DNA from: Chlamydiota bacterium
GTDB taxonomy: Bacteria > Chlamydiota > Chlamydiia > Chlamydiales > Parachlamydiaceae
Direction of reading: 5' to 3'
DNA length: 45,535 nucleotides
NCBI GenBank assembly: GCA_013289325.1
Contig: JABDAE010000010.1
Coordinates: 1 to 45,535, forward strand
In this document: one piece after another, positions 7,126 to 14,821 of the stretch
Position numbering within the stretch: position 1 is the first letter of the stretch
How the letters are laid out: each line of letters opens with the position of its first letter
Notes under the pieces: generated by a model
Database searches by the model: none
Told to the model about the DNA's origin: nothing
What the model saw: only the letters and a program-made list of their open reading frames with translations
Made by a program: the position numbers and the translations under genes

Positions 7126-7875
7126 ATGAATGAATTCTTTAATAAAGTCATCGTAATCACAGGAGGCAATAGCGGAATTGGCGAAGCTATTGCAGCCAAG
7201 TTTAATGAACATGGAGCAAAGATTGTCATTTTTGATCGAGCCGATCAAAAAAAATTAGAAGCTCAATGCCAAAAACTTCAACAAGCGATATTTGTCCAAG
7301 GAGATGTTCGAAATATATCAGACATTGAAAAATTATATAAAGCAACAGAGAAAGCATTTGGTAAAATCGACGTACTGATAGCTGGCGCTGGAATAGCTGG
7401 TCAGCGAATTATTGATGAGATCGATGAAGACTTTTTTGATAATATCGTGGATACAAATTTTAAAGGCGTTTACTTCACTATTCAACGGGCTATCCCTAAT
7501 TTAAAAAAGGGTTCTTCCGTAGTATTAATTTCATCTGTTGCTCGTCTTGCAGGCTTCCGTAATGATAGCGTCTATTCTTCTACAAAAGCAGCTATAAGCA
7601 CACTTGCTCGCAATTTTGCTGCAGATTTAATAAAAAGAGAAATACGCGTAAATGCAATTTCTCCTGGTTACACTGATACACCAATGTTTGATAAAGTTAA
7701 AATGCATTCCCCTCAAAAAATTCAAGAATTTGAAAGAACTATTCCAGTAGGTCGTTTTGCTTATCCAGCTGAAATTGCTGAAGCAGTTCTCTTCCTTGCA
7801 TCAATAAAATCTTCGTATATCGTTGGAGCAGATTTAGTCATTGATGGAGGCGCAAGCGCGATTTCTCCTCTTTAA
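7126..7875 (+). CDS. Short-chain dehydrogenase/reductase (SDR)
   Basis: 249 residues with the classical SDR layout: cofactor motif TGGNSGIG at residues 12-19, an acidic residue after strand 2 (IFDRAD) suggesting NAD(H) preference, AGAGIAG around 86-92, and a catalytic Ser near 136 with Tyr150 and Lys154 in YSSTK. ISPGYTDTPM and the terminal DGGAS follow. The ribosome-binding site GGAGG lies 8 nt before the ATG. The substrate cannot be inferred; the sequence resembles general 3-oxoacyl-ACP reductase-like or glucose dehydrogenase-like SDRs. It is not obviously in an operon. Confidence 0.9.
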   Translation: MNEFFNKVIVITGGNSGIGEAIAAKFNEHGAKIVIFDRADQKKLEAQCQKLQQAIFVQGDVRNISDIEKLYKATEKAFGKIDVLIAGAGIAGQRIIDEIDEDFFDNIVDTNFKGVYFTIQRAIPNLKKGSSVVLISSVARLAGFRNDSVYSSTKAAISTLARNFAADLIKREIRVNAISPGYTDTPMFDKVKMHSPQKIQEFERTIPVGRFAYPAEIAEAVLFLASIKSSYIVGADLVIDGGASAISPL

Positions 7876-8117
7876 GAGAAGTTATGTTTTTTAAGATGGA
7901 AAGTTGATGAATTGCCCTTTCCCGTTTCTAACGAACAACTTCTCTTGTTGACGGAGTCGGTATAATCCTAAAAACGGCAGTTAAGCGAATTTTATCTGAT
8001 GGAAAAATTAAGGAGCTCATCAACGATTGACTTAAATTTTAAGTAAATATATACTAGATTAAAAAAAATAAATCAAGTGAAAACAACATAGTTACACAAG
8101 CTAAAAAGAAAATAATA
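7876..8117. other. Intergenic region with one repeat end and coding remnants
   Basis: This 242-bp gap holds CCTAAAAACGGCAGTT at 7967-7982, one end of the 163-bp element found complete at 35767 and 38381. Short open stretches on the plus strand read PFPVSNEQLLLLTESV and, in another frame, LKTAVKRILSDGKIKELIND before a stop. They look like pieces of a decayed gene but are not identifiable. No tRNA or strong terminator is seen. Confidence 0.4.
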
Positions 8118-9494
8118 ATGCTAACTACTTCTTTTCAATTTGGTCATTGGGCCGTTTATAGCTCACTTAATCTCAATCCTAGGCCTGAAAATAGATTTAA
8201 AATGGAAAAGTGTCCGATTTGCTTGGAGTCCTTTACCGAATGTTCAATCGAAGATAAGGTAGAGCTCGCATGTGAGCATGTTTTGCATTCTTCATGTCTA
8301 AATAACTGCATAAAAGCAATTGGCCCAATCTGTCCCGTCGATCGACTTTCATCCACAAAAAAAGTGCATCAGATCTCGTTTACTACTCATCCCAGCCTAC
8401 ACCCTGAGGATTATACCATATTACTTAAACAGGGGTTCATTTCTCATTTAATCGATACCATCGCCACCACTCCTGAAAATGTTTTGGCAATAGCTGGGTT
8501 TTGCAAAAGATTCCTGCCATCGGAAGGAGAGGTTCAAAAACATCATCAAATCAGCAAGAAAATTCAAGCAATTGGGCAAATGATCCTAGATTACGATTTC
8601 CAATTAGGAGAAAATCAAGAATTACCCCCTCTTAAGACATTTCAAGAGGCGCTGGATCAATTTAAAACAATTTGTTATCGTGAGATTGAGTACTTTGTTT
8701 CTTTCGATGGATTTTCTCCTATCCTAAAGGGTTCTTCTACCGATGCGTGGCTTATCAATCTATTAAGATTATGCGAAAGGTTTCTTAAAACATTCTCATT
8801 GCTTTATCCAACACCAAGAAGACAAAATTTAACATCAATAGAATATAAACGCTTTTTACAATCATGGGCTAAGCATTTTTTAATGAAGCTTTCCAATGGC
8901 AGTTTTTCATCTCTAACAGACGAAACAAAGGTGCAATACCTAGAAGTTTGCGTAAGCAGCATGCATGCGCTCATTACCGAGGCAGCAAAACTTTTTAAAG
9001 AGCTTGATGACGCCTTATATCAGAAAATAGCTAATGAGTTTGGACCTAAATCAAAAATTAAGCGGCATTCGTATGTCTTGCTCTCCTCTACAGCTCATCT
9101 TCAATTCATTCAAACTATATTGGAAAATAAGAATGATCCTCTCTCTTTTAGTCTGAAAAACACAATCATTTTCAAGCAGTGCGTAGGAACATCAATTAAT
9201 GCCCTTTGTTACATAAAACTAGCGGCTTATCTGTATTATTGTGGGGCGTATTTGACATCTTTAGCAGGAAGGACTGAAGAAGAGGAACAGGTGTATTTAC
9301 ACCAATTTAATGGATTTTGCAACCTTGTTTTCGCTACCGGACTTATGATTTGCTTTTTTCCACCTCATAAAAGCATTCCTAAATTTTTGCGAGCTCTATT
9401 TAATTGCGATAATGTTGGACAGCTCTGCAGTATGATTTGTTTTTTTGAAACCCTTAAGCTAATATTTCCAAGTTTTGAAACACGTTCGGTATAA
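8118..9494 (+). CDS. RING-finger protein, candidate secreted ubiquitin ligase effector
   Basis: 458 residues with a RING-H2-like zinc module near the N-terminus: C32-x2-C35, C52-x-H54-x2-H57-x2-C60, then C72-x2-D75 (KCPICLESFT; CEHVLHSSCL; CPVDR). The last ligand is Asp instead of Cys, as in the cullin-ligase subunit Rbx1. RING domains recruit E2 enzymes for ubiquitin transfer, a eukaryotic process, so a host-directed effector role is inferred. The rest is mostly helical, with hydrophobic stretches in the last 100 residues that could be membrane-associating. The start at 8118 is uncertain; ATG at 8202 (MEKCPICLES) is possible and neither has a strong ribosome-binding site. The last codons lie inside a dispersed repeat (9468-9493). 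Confidence 0.75.
   Translation: MLTTSFQFGHWAVYSSLNLNPRPENRFKMEKCPICLESFTECSIEDKVELACEHVLHSSCLNNCIKAIGPICPVDRLSSTKKVHQISFTTHPSLHPEDYTILLKQGFISHLIDTIATTPENVLAIAGFCKRFLPSEGEVQKHHQISKKIQAIGQMILDYDFQLGENQELPPLKTFQEALDQFKTICYREIEYFVSFDGFSPILKGSSTDAWLINLLRLCERFLKTFSLLYPTPRRQNLTSIEYKRFLQSWAKHFLMKLSNGSFSSLTDETKVQYLEVCVSSMHALITEAAKLFKELDDALYQKIANEFGPKSKIKRHSYVLLSSTAHLQFIQTILENKNDPLSFSLKNTIIFKQCVGTSINALCYIKLAAYLYYCGAYLTSLAGRTEEEEQVYLHQFNGFCNLVFATGLMICFFPPHKSIPKFLRALFNCDNVGQLCSMICFFETLKLIFPSFETRSV
9468..9493. repeat. 26-bp dispersed repeat end (TTTTGAAACAC...CGGTATA family)
   Basis: This sequence matches the terminal repeats of the foldback at 44238-44400 in about 24 of 26 positions. It overlaps the 3' end of the RING gene, supplying its last residues (PSFETRSV) and stop codon. 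This implies that the original C-terminus was replaced by insertion or deletion. Confidence 0.5.
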
Positions 9495-9517
9495 ATAGAT
9501 TAGTATTACTTTAATAA

Positions 9518-9793
9518 TTTTATAGAGAAGCCACAGGCTATGAAGTCGAATTTCAAGACACATGCAGCACAAATAGAGTGTTTGTATACAACCACAATCA
9601 AGTTGCAGTTTTAAAACTGGACACTGCAAAAGAGCGAGATAAACTTATCCATTATGATCTTAGACAGCCGCCCACAAGTAAACGCGAGGAATACTTGGAG
9701 AAGAAGATAGTATGGCCGAACTTCTCCCAAGGTTATGAACGAGGCCGAAAAAATTACCTCAAAAGTGGACGATGGGGCCAATGGGGTCAGTAG
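9518..9793 (+). pseudogene. Gene remnant fused to a repeat
   Basis: The reading frame is open from 9518 and has an internal ATG at 9578. It encodes EATGYEVEFQDTCSTNRVF, then YNHNQVAVLKLDTAKERDKL and EYLEKKIVWPNFSQGYERG, and ends inside the 90-bp repeat at 9746-9834. The composition looks like real protein, but no start with a ribosome-binding site is visible. It begins just after a dispersed repeat end. I read it as the tail of a truncated gene of unknown family. Confidence 0.35.
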
Positions 9794-9834
9794 TCTTTTC
9801 CCTGGGAAAGACTACTGACCCCATTGTTTTTCCT
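9746..9834. repeat. 90-bp direct repeat, copy A, with strong hairpin
   Basis: Nearly identical to 11307-11396 in the same orientation; the only clear differences are one substitution and the hairpin loop. Bases 9780-9825 form a long inverted repeat with arms of about 22 bp (AATGGGGTCAGTAGTCTTT and its complement), followed by GTTTTTCCT. It may also act as a terminator between the plus-strand remnant and the convergent ATPase gene. Confidence 0.75.
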
Positions 9835-9839
9835 ATCGT

Positions 9840-11180
9840 TTACTGCAACTGCAATAAAAAATGTGGCAAGGCTTGAGCTTGTATCGACTCAAGAGAGGTT
9901 GGCTCTTTTCTTTTAGTCAGGAGTAAGCCATTCGGGTATTTTGCGAGCTGTCTTAAGTCCTTTGAACTTATTTGATTGGTCCATTTGATCTCAACAGGCC
10001 AAAATTTCTTCTCTTTGATATAGGCAATATCGACTTCTCCATCACTTCCTTTGATGTAAAAGGTGGAATAATACCTTCGAAAATGTGTCACCACACACCC
10101 TTCCACCCAAGTAGCTACGATTTGAGGATTTGCTAATTGCGGGGCTATTTGGCTGGTGTATGGGTCAATTTCCGGCTTAATCCAAGCATTTAGGGCGTGA
10201 TAGATGAATGGATCTGTAAAATACAATTTTCTTGCCTTTTTAGGTGCTCCATTTAACGCATCTTCAATTAGCGCTTTTTGCACAAATACCGCATCCATTT
10301 CTTCTAAGAGCGTCACATAATCGTAAATAGTTTGGGGGTGATCGATCGCTTGGTCCTTGCAAAGGGAATTCCATGTGACTTGTGAGCCGTACCTCTTTAA
10401 AATTCCCTCTATAATTTCTCTAAGGGAATGCTCGTGTTTGCCTCTTTTAAGAATATCGCCGCGAATCCAGTCAGAATAGGTTGTTAAAGTCGCTGCGGAA
10501 ATAGTCTTATTTTGAGCAAAATCATTGATTGCCGTTAAAAATCCGCCATGGATAAGGTAATGTTCAAATTCACGATATAGACCCTCGCTTGTAAGACATT
10601 CTTCTGATGTTAGATTTAACTTAAGAAAAACTGTCTCTCGAAACGATAGTGGATAGTAATGAAAATCGACAGTGGAAGCTTTACCCCTTCTTCCTGGAAA
10701 ACGCATACGCGCCTCTTTAATAAATGCAGAATCAGAGCCCGTTAAAAATAGAATGACTCTTTCTAAAAGCCCAGCATCAGCTGCATACTTGATGGCTTTA
10801 TCCCAATCTTTAATGTAATTAACCTCATCTAAAATAAGATACTTCATCCTCTCTTCAGGCATGTTTTGCAATTGTCTTTCCAAAAGGTGCATCAGCATAA
10901 AGTGGTCTTGAATTAATTCGCCTGAAAGAAATGCAATAGAATTTGGGGAAACATGTTTTTTGAGTAAATGAAGCATCCACTGTTTCAGTAGAGTCGTCTT
11001 ACCAATTTGACGCCCCCCAACAAGGGTATAAATCCCTGGAATATTTTGAGGAAAATCGTTAATTAATTTAGATGAAAAAATATAAGATTGCTCTCTTAAG
11101 TAGCGAAGCTGCGGATCACGGTCGCAGAATTCGTTTGGATCAATGAGGTGTGTATTGTGATGTAAAAACCTTGGATCCAT
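9840..11180 (-). CDS. AAA ATPase with DUF4143-type C-terminal domain
   Basis: 446 residues. Walker A is GGRQIGKTT near residues 55-63, and Walker B is MKYLILDEVNYI near 110-122, followed by a sensor-like FLTGSDSAF. The C-terminal third has the nuclease-like fold typical of DUF4143 (DGEVDIAYIKEKKFWPVEIK), with D-x-D and E-x-K residues. This AAA_14/DUF4143 architecture is widespread and poorly understood; members are often accessory, variable genes. The gene is enclosed between two near-identical 90-bp direct repeats, suggesting it arrived or duplicated as a cassette. Start at ATG 11180. No partner toxin gene is visible. Confidence 0.88.
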   Translation of the reverse strand: MDPRFLHHNTHLIDPNEFCDRDPQLRYLREQSYIFSSKLINDFPQNIPGIYTLVGGRQIGKTTLLKQWMLHLLKKHVSPNSIAFLSGELIQDHFMLMHLLERQLQNMPEERMKYLILDEVNYIKDWDKAIKYAADAGLLERVILFLTGSDSAFIKEARMRFPGRRGKASTVDFHYYPLSFRETVFLKLNLTSEECLTSEGLYREFEHYLIHGGFLTAINDFAQNKTISAATLTTYSDWIRGDILKRGKHEHSLREIIEGILKRYGSQVTWNSLCKDQAIDHPQTIYDYVTLLEEMDAVFVQKALIEDALNGAPKKARKLYFTDPFIYHALNAWIKPEIDPYTSQIAPQLANPQIVATWVEGCVVTHFRRYYSTFYIKGSDGEVDIAYIKEKKFWPVEIKWTNQISSKDLRQLAKYPNGLLLTKRKEPTSLESIQAQALPHFLLQLQ

Positions 11181-11306
11181 GAATTACCATTTTTTTGTTA
11201 GATAAACTTATTCAGCCACGCATGAATAAATTTGTCAATCAAAAAACTCGTAAAAAGGATATCCTTTTGCTCAATACTCAAAAGAACGTTGCTTTTTTGG
11301 AAAGCA

Positions 11307-11396
11307 CGAAAAAATTACCTCAAAAGTGGACGATTGGGCCAATGGGGTCAGTAGTCTTTCCCCGGCGGGGAAAAGACTACTGACCCCATTGTTTTT
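11307..11396. repeat. 90-bp direct repeat, copy B, with strong hairpin
   Basis: The second copy of the repeat at 9746. Bases 11341-11390 form the same hairpin with a slightly different loop (CCCCGGCGGGG). It sits in the 306-bp gap between the ATPase and the glycosyltransferase. Besides the repeat, that gap holds only AT-rich DNA and short open frames without support. Confidence 0.75.
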
Positions 11397-11486
11397 CCTT
11401 TCCTTTTCCTTCAGATCTTTTCTGAAATTTTTTTTGACAATTTACAAATTATATGACACATTCTTCCTTCAATTTGAAGGGAAAAT

Positions 11487-12407
11487 ATGCGCATATTTAA
11501 TGTTTTGCTTCTTTTTTTTAATCTTTTTTTAATGCCTTATCTTCCGGCAAAAGAGCGCTCATTGCCAAAACCCCCTAAAATATTGCCATCAGAGTCAATT
11601 GAGGGAAAACCCTTCGTCCAAGGGATCTTGCATAATCAACTTGGCAATCAGATGTTTGAGATTGCAGCGACAATAAGCGTCGCTTTAGATAATGGAGCTA
11701 TTCCTATTTTCCCGGATCTTGTCACAAATACAAGCAATGGAATTCCGCTAAATTATCAATATGTGTTTTGGAGATTAAACACGTCTAAACCTAAACAAGA
11801 GCTTAACCACACCCATCACGATCATGGTCTTCCCTACCAACCTATTCTTTATCAACCAAATATGGGATTATGTGGCTTGTTTCAGTCAGAAAAGCATTTT
11901 ATTCACCATAAAGACGAAATTCTGAAGGCATTTTCGCCACATGAGTCAATTGTCAGTTATCTTTACAAAAAATATAACTGGCTTCAGACGAATCCTAAAA
12001 CTGTGGCAGTGCATGTTAGAGCCTATTGGCCCATTTATCCGGGAGGAAATCCGGAAGGGAAGGGTGTTTTGCCATTTCTTGGGCTTGAGTACTTTAAAAA
12101 AGCGATTTTGACTTTTCCAAAAGACCATCTATTCGTTATCTTTTCCGATAATATTAAGTGGTGTAAAAAGAATTTTCGGAGCATTCCGCGAGAGTTTATT
12201 TTCATCGAAAAGCAAGATTACTACCTTGATTTCTTTATGATGGGACTATGTCAACATAATATCATTTCTAATTCTTCGTTTTCCTGGTGGGCAGCGTATA
12301 TGAACAAAAACCCTTCTAAAATCGTCATCGCCCCAAAGGGGTGGTTTACTCCGGAATCGAAACTAGATGCAAGCGATATTATCCCTGCCGGCTGGAATAT
12401 TTTATAA
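11487..12407 (+). CDS. Glycosyltransferase family 11-like protein (alpha-1,2-fucosyltransferase fold) with signal peptide
   Basis: 306 residues. Residues 1-22 form a signal peptide or N-terminal anchor (MRIFNVLLLFFNLFLMPYLP). The GT11 hallmarks are LGNQMFEIAATISVALDNGA near residue 52, VAVHVRAYW near 175, FVIFSDN near 215, and NSSFSWWAAYMNKNP near 260, followed by the APKGWF end. GT11 enzymes transfer L-fucose or related sugars from GDP-sugar. The usual HxRRGDY is altered to HVRAYWP, so donor or acceptor use may differ. A signal peptide is unusual for this cytosolic family and suggests periplasmic location or membrane anchoring. The upstream ribosome-binding site is GAAGGGAA. Confidence 0.78.
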   Translation: MRIFNVLLLFFNLFLMPYLPAKERSLPKPPKILPSESIEGKPFVQGILHNQLGNQMFEIAATISVALDNGAIPIFPDLVTNTSNGIPLNYQYVFWRLNTSKPKQELNHTHHDHGLPYQPILYQPNMGLCGLFQSEKHFIHHKDEILKAFSPHESIVSYLYKKYNWLQTNPKTVAVHVRAYWPIYPGGNPEGKGVLPFLGLEYFKKAILTFPKDHLFVIFSDNIKWCKKNFRSIPREFIFIEKQDYYLDFFMMGLCQHNIISNSSFSWWAAYMNKNPSKIVIAPKGWFTPESKLDASDIIPAGWNIL

Positions 12408-12420
12408 TTAAGGATGTAAG

Positions 12421-12606
12421 ATGATTAAGATTATACCTAAGATATTTAATGTCATATTGATAGGAATATGCATTGCCTCAGCTAATGAGATGAATGCCGT
12501 GGAGGATAGGCTTTTAGTTGAAAGATTCATCAAACAACTAAAAAAGCGGATGGGCAAACCCATCCTATTACCCATATCTTTTCTATCGCTGCTTCCGCAG
12601 CTCTAA
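12421..12606 (+). pseudogene. Truncated secreted-protein gene, interrupted by foldback
   Basis: It follows the glycosyltransferase by 13 nt with a plausible ribosome-binding site (AAGGATG) and starts MIKIIPKIFNVILIGICIAS, a convincing signal peptide. After about 42 residues (RFIKQLKKRM) the frame enters the left arm of the foldback at 12560 and stops at 12606. It therefore looks like the 5' end of a secreted-protein gene cut off by the element. The original product is not identifiable. Confidence 0.45.
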
Positions 12607-12820
12607 TTTTATTTCGCTTCTACCCCACATTCCACGTCGCTTTGCTCCGTTTCATGCGGGGCTGCTGCACTGAAAGCGGCTGCCGCCGCTGGTCACGGCA
12701 GTGACCAAAGTGTGATAGCCCCGCATGAAACGGAGCGAAGCGACGTGGAATGTGGGGTTGTAAGTGGTTGATAATCAAGCTGCGGCAGCAGCGATAGTAC
12801 ACATATGGGTAATAGGATGG
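12560..12820. repeat. 261-bp nested foldback element
   Basis: The inner arms at 12623-12663 and 12717-12757 are complementary at 40 of 41 positions (CCCCACATTCCACGTCGCTT...). The outer arms at 12560-12602 and 12778-12820 are also complementary apart from a few changes and short indels (CCATCCTATTACCCATAT, CTATCGCTGCT, CGCAGCT). The whole can fold into one long interrupted hairpin. It encodes nothing convincing. It resembles a MITE or foldback transposon. Confidence 0.8.
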
Positions 12821-13051
12821 AGGCACGGACAGAGGCACAGACACGGGATTTTAGTTTCGAAAGAAGTCTAATGTATGAAAGGCAAATAGGTAACAAACAA
12901 GCGCATCCTTCACCCTTCTTCACTATGGGTCAAAATTCCTTGGCCAAAATTTCTGAAGAACAAAAGACAAGAACTCGGACACTACGATAACACGGCTTTT
13001 GATCACGAAGTGTTGAAATAGTTTTGAGGGTTCTCCGAGCTATCAAATCAG
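12821..13051 (+). other. Gap with repeat end and small unidentified coding remnant
   Basis: After the foldback comes an inverted copy of the 17-bp repeat end (12853-12869). A frame open from 12890 then ends at TAG 13019-13021 and reads LHPSSLWVKIPWPKFLKNKR followed by QELGHYDNTAFDHEVLK. This looks like a protein C-terminus without its beginning. No family is recognised. Confidence 0.3.
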
Positions 13052-13885
13052 CTAAAGGATAAGAGCCAAGTCTATTGCTTTGATTGATTGCAAGAGATCT
13101 TGTAAAGACGTAATCTCAAACGGCCACTTTGCCCGTTTTGATAGCTCTTTGAAGATGTCTTTAGGCGTGTAGCCGTTACGGCGGCAGTATTGAATGGAAG
13201 ATGAGCCTGCCGATTTACTGAGTTTATTTCCAGTTTCATCGAGCAATAAGGGGTGATGGATGATTTTGGCATTTAAGAAAGGCATGCCCTTTTCCTTTAG
13301 CATTTTGGCAAGGCGCAGCTGCGCTTTTGTCGATTCGATGAGGTCAACGCCTCGCAAGATAAACGTCGTTCCAAATGCCAAATCTTCGATAAGGCTGACA
13401 AGTTGATAAGAGGCCATATCGTCACCTGTCCATAGGACGATGTCATTTTGCGGGTTGCTATCTTGAACTCTTATCACAGGTGTATAAGAAGAAGGGGGGT
13501 GATCTCTACAGTAGCCATCGTATACCAAACCGCCACTTTTGCCTTGCATTCTTTTTTTGATAATGCTTCTTGAACAGCTGCAAGGGTAGTGGGGAAGAAA
13601 GTCTAAAACTTTACGGTACTCTTCTTTTTTTGCTACCTGTGAAAAGCTTTTATAAAACTCTTTTTCTGACTTGGGTCCAGCGTCCCAATCAAACTTTAGC
13701 CATTGTAAAGTCTCAAAGATATCGGCGATATAATCAGGCCTTGATCTTGCAGCGTCAGAGTCGTCGATGCGAAGCTGCAAAACGCCTCCCATTTGCCTGG
13801 TATTGGCCCATGTAAGAGCAAAATTAAGGAGGTTACCGAAATGTAGGTATCCGCTTGGAGTCGGCGCAAGGCGCGATTTGATCAT
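13052..13885 (-). CDS. gluQ: Glutamyl-Q tRNA(Asp) synthetase
   Basis: 277 residues of the truncated GluRS paralogue that charges glutamate onto the queuosine base of tRNA(Asp). The HIGH-like motif is in RLAPTPSGYLHFGNL near the N-terminus. Donor pocket residues include RIDDSDAARSRPDYI. The zinc site has C-S-C and Y-x3-C (YPCSCSR; YDGYCRDH). The KMSKS equivalent is KLSKSAGSSSI near residue 225. The anticodon-binding domain of full GluRS is absent, as expected. It begins 9 nt after the ftsY stop, so the two are probably co-transcribed. Assignment is secure. Confidence 0.93.
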   Translation of the reverse strand: MIKSRLAPTPSGYLHFGNLLNFALTWANTRQMGGVLQLRIDDSDAARSRPDYIADIFETLQWLKFDWDAGPKSEKEFYKSFSQVAKKEEYRKVLDFLPHYPCSCSRSIIKKRMQGKSGGLVYDGYCRDHPPSSYTPVIRVQDSNPQNDIVLWTGDDMASYQLVSLIEDLAFGTTFILRGVDLIESTKAQLRLAKMLKEKGMPFLNAKIIHHPLLLDETGNKLSKSAGSSSIQYCRRNGYTPKDIFKELSKRAKWPFEITSLQDLLQSIKAIDLALIL

Positions 13886-13894
13886 CTTAAAGCT

Positions 13895-14815
13895 TTACCC
13901 AAAGAGGGCATCGACAAAAGATTTAGGGTCAAAAACTTGCAAATCCTCAACTCCTTCTCCAATGCCAATAAATTTGACAGGGAGTCCTAAGGTCTCTTGA
14001 ATGGCTACCACACATCCACCTTTTGCGGTTCCATCAAGTTTTGTCAAGATAAGCCCTGTCAATGGGGTAAATTGATGAAAGGTTTTCGCCTGTTCAATGG
14101 CATTTTGGCCGGCGGTGGCATCAAGGACTAAAAGTGTTTCGTGAGGGGCATCCGGCGCAATTTTTTTTAAGGTGCGCCTAATTTTCTCAAGCTCTTGCAT
14201 TAAGGGGATCTTGGTGTGAAGGCGCCCGGCTGTGTCAATAATGGCGACATCAGCGCCTCTTGCCTTAGCAGCTGTCATGGCATCAAAGACCACAGATGCC
14301 GGATCGCACTGAGCTTTTCCCTTCACAATATCTAATTTCAAGCGATTGGCCCATATTTCGAGTTGTTCAATTGCAGCAGCTCTAAAGGTGTCGGCGGCGG
14401 CGATTAAAACTTTTTTCCCCTCGCTTTGAAAGCGGTGAGCAAGCTTTGCAACAGAGGTCGTCTTTCCATTGCCATTGACGCCGACGATGAGAAAGACTGC
14501 AAGTGATGAGGAGGCTTGTACTGGGATTTCTTTAGTCTTTAGTAAAAGCAAAATCTCATCTTTTAGAATTTGCGTAAGGGCCTCTGGTTTTAAAGCCTGA
14601 TTGGCTTTTAAATGCTCGCGCACTTTATTTGTCAAAAGCTTAGCTATGGGGACGCCAAGATCAGATTCATAGAGCAGTTTTTCAAGCTCTAGTAGCGCAG
14701 TCTCATCGATTTTACCTGAGAATAGTTTTGTCAGCTTTGCGCCAAGCAAAGAGCGCGTCTTTGCAAGCACATCTTTTAAGGACTGATATGTAGATTTGAT
14801 AAATTGAAGTACCAT
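13895..14815 (-). CDS. ftsY: Signal recognition particle receptor FtsY
   Basis: 306 residues comprising the NG domain. An N-terminal helical part is followed by the P-loop LIVGVNGNGKTTSVAKLAHR near 107-126, ADTFRAAAIEQLEIW, DTAGRLHT, and TKLDGTAKGGCVVAIQETLG, with the terminal GVEDLQVFDPKSFVDALFG. The acidic A-domain of E. coli FtsY is missing, as in many short FtsY proteins. FtsY is the membrane-associated GTPase that docks ribosome-SRP complexes at the translocon. The gene lies 6 nt downstream of the Inc-like gene and upstream of gluQ. Confidence 0.96.
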   Translation of the reverse strand: MVLQFIKSTYQSLKDVLAKTRSLLGAKLTKLFSGKIDETALLELEKLLYESDLGVPIAKLLTNKVREHLKANQALKPEALTQILKDEILLLLKTKEIPVQASSSLAVFLIVGVNGNGKTTSVAKLAHRFQSEGKKVLIAAADTFRAAAIEQLEIWANRLKLDIVKGKAQCDPASVVFDAMTAAKARGADVAIIDTAGRLHTKIPLMQELEKIRRTLKKIAPDAPHETLLVLDATAGQNAIEQAKTFHQFTPLTGLILTKLDGTAKGGCVVAIQETLGLPVKFIGIGEGVEDLQVFDPKSFVDALFG

Positions 14816-14821
14816 AATGTC

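Noticed and set aside
11195-11532. Two short plus-strand frames before the glycosyltransferase
   Set aside because: They run through the direct repeat and its hairpin, lack ribosome-binding sites and show no protein family.
12805-12990. Open frame MGNRMEARTEAQ...
   Set aside because: It begins inside the foldback arm and has no recognisable sequence; treated as chance.
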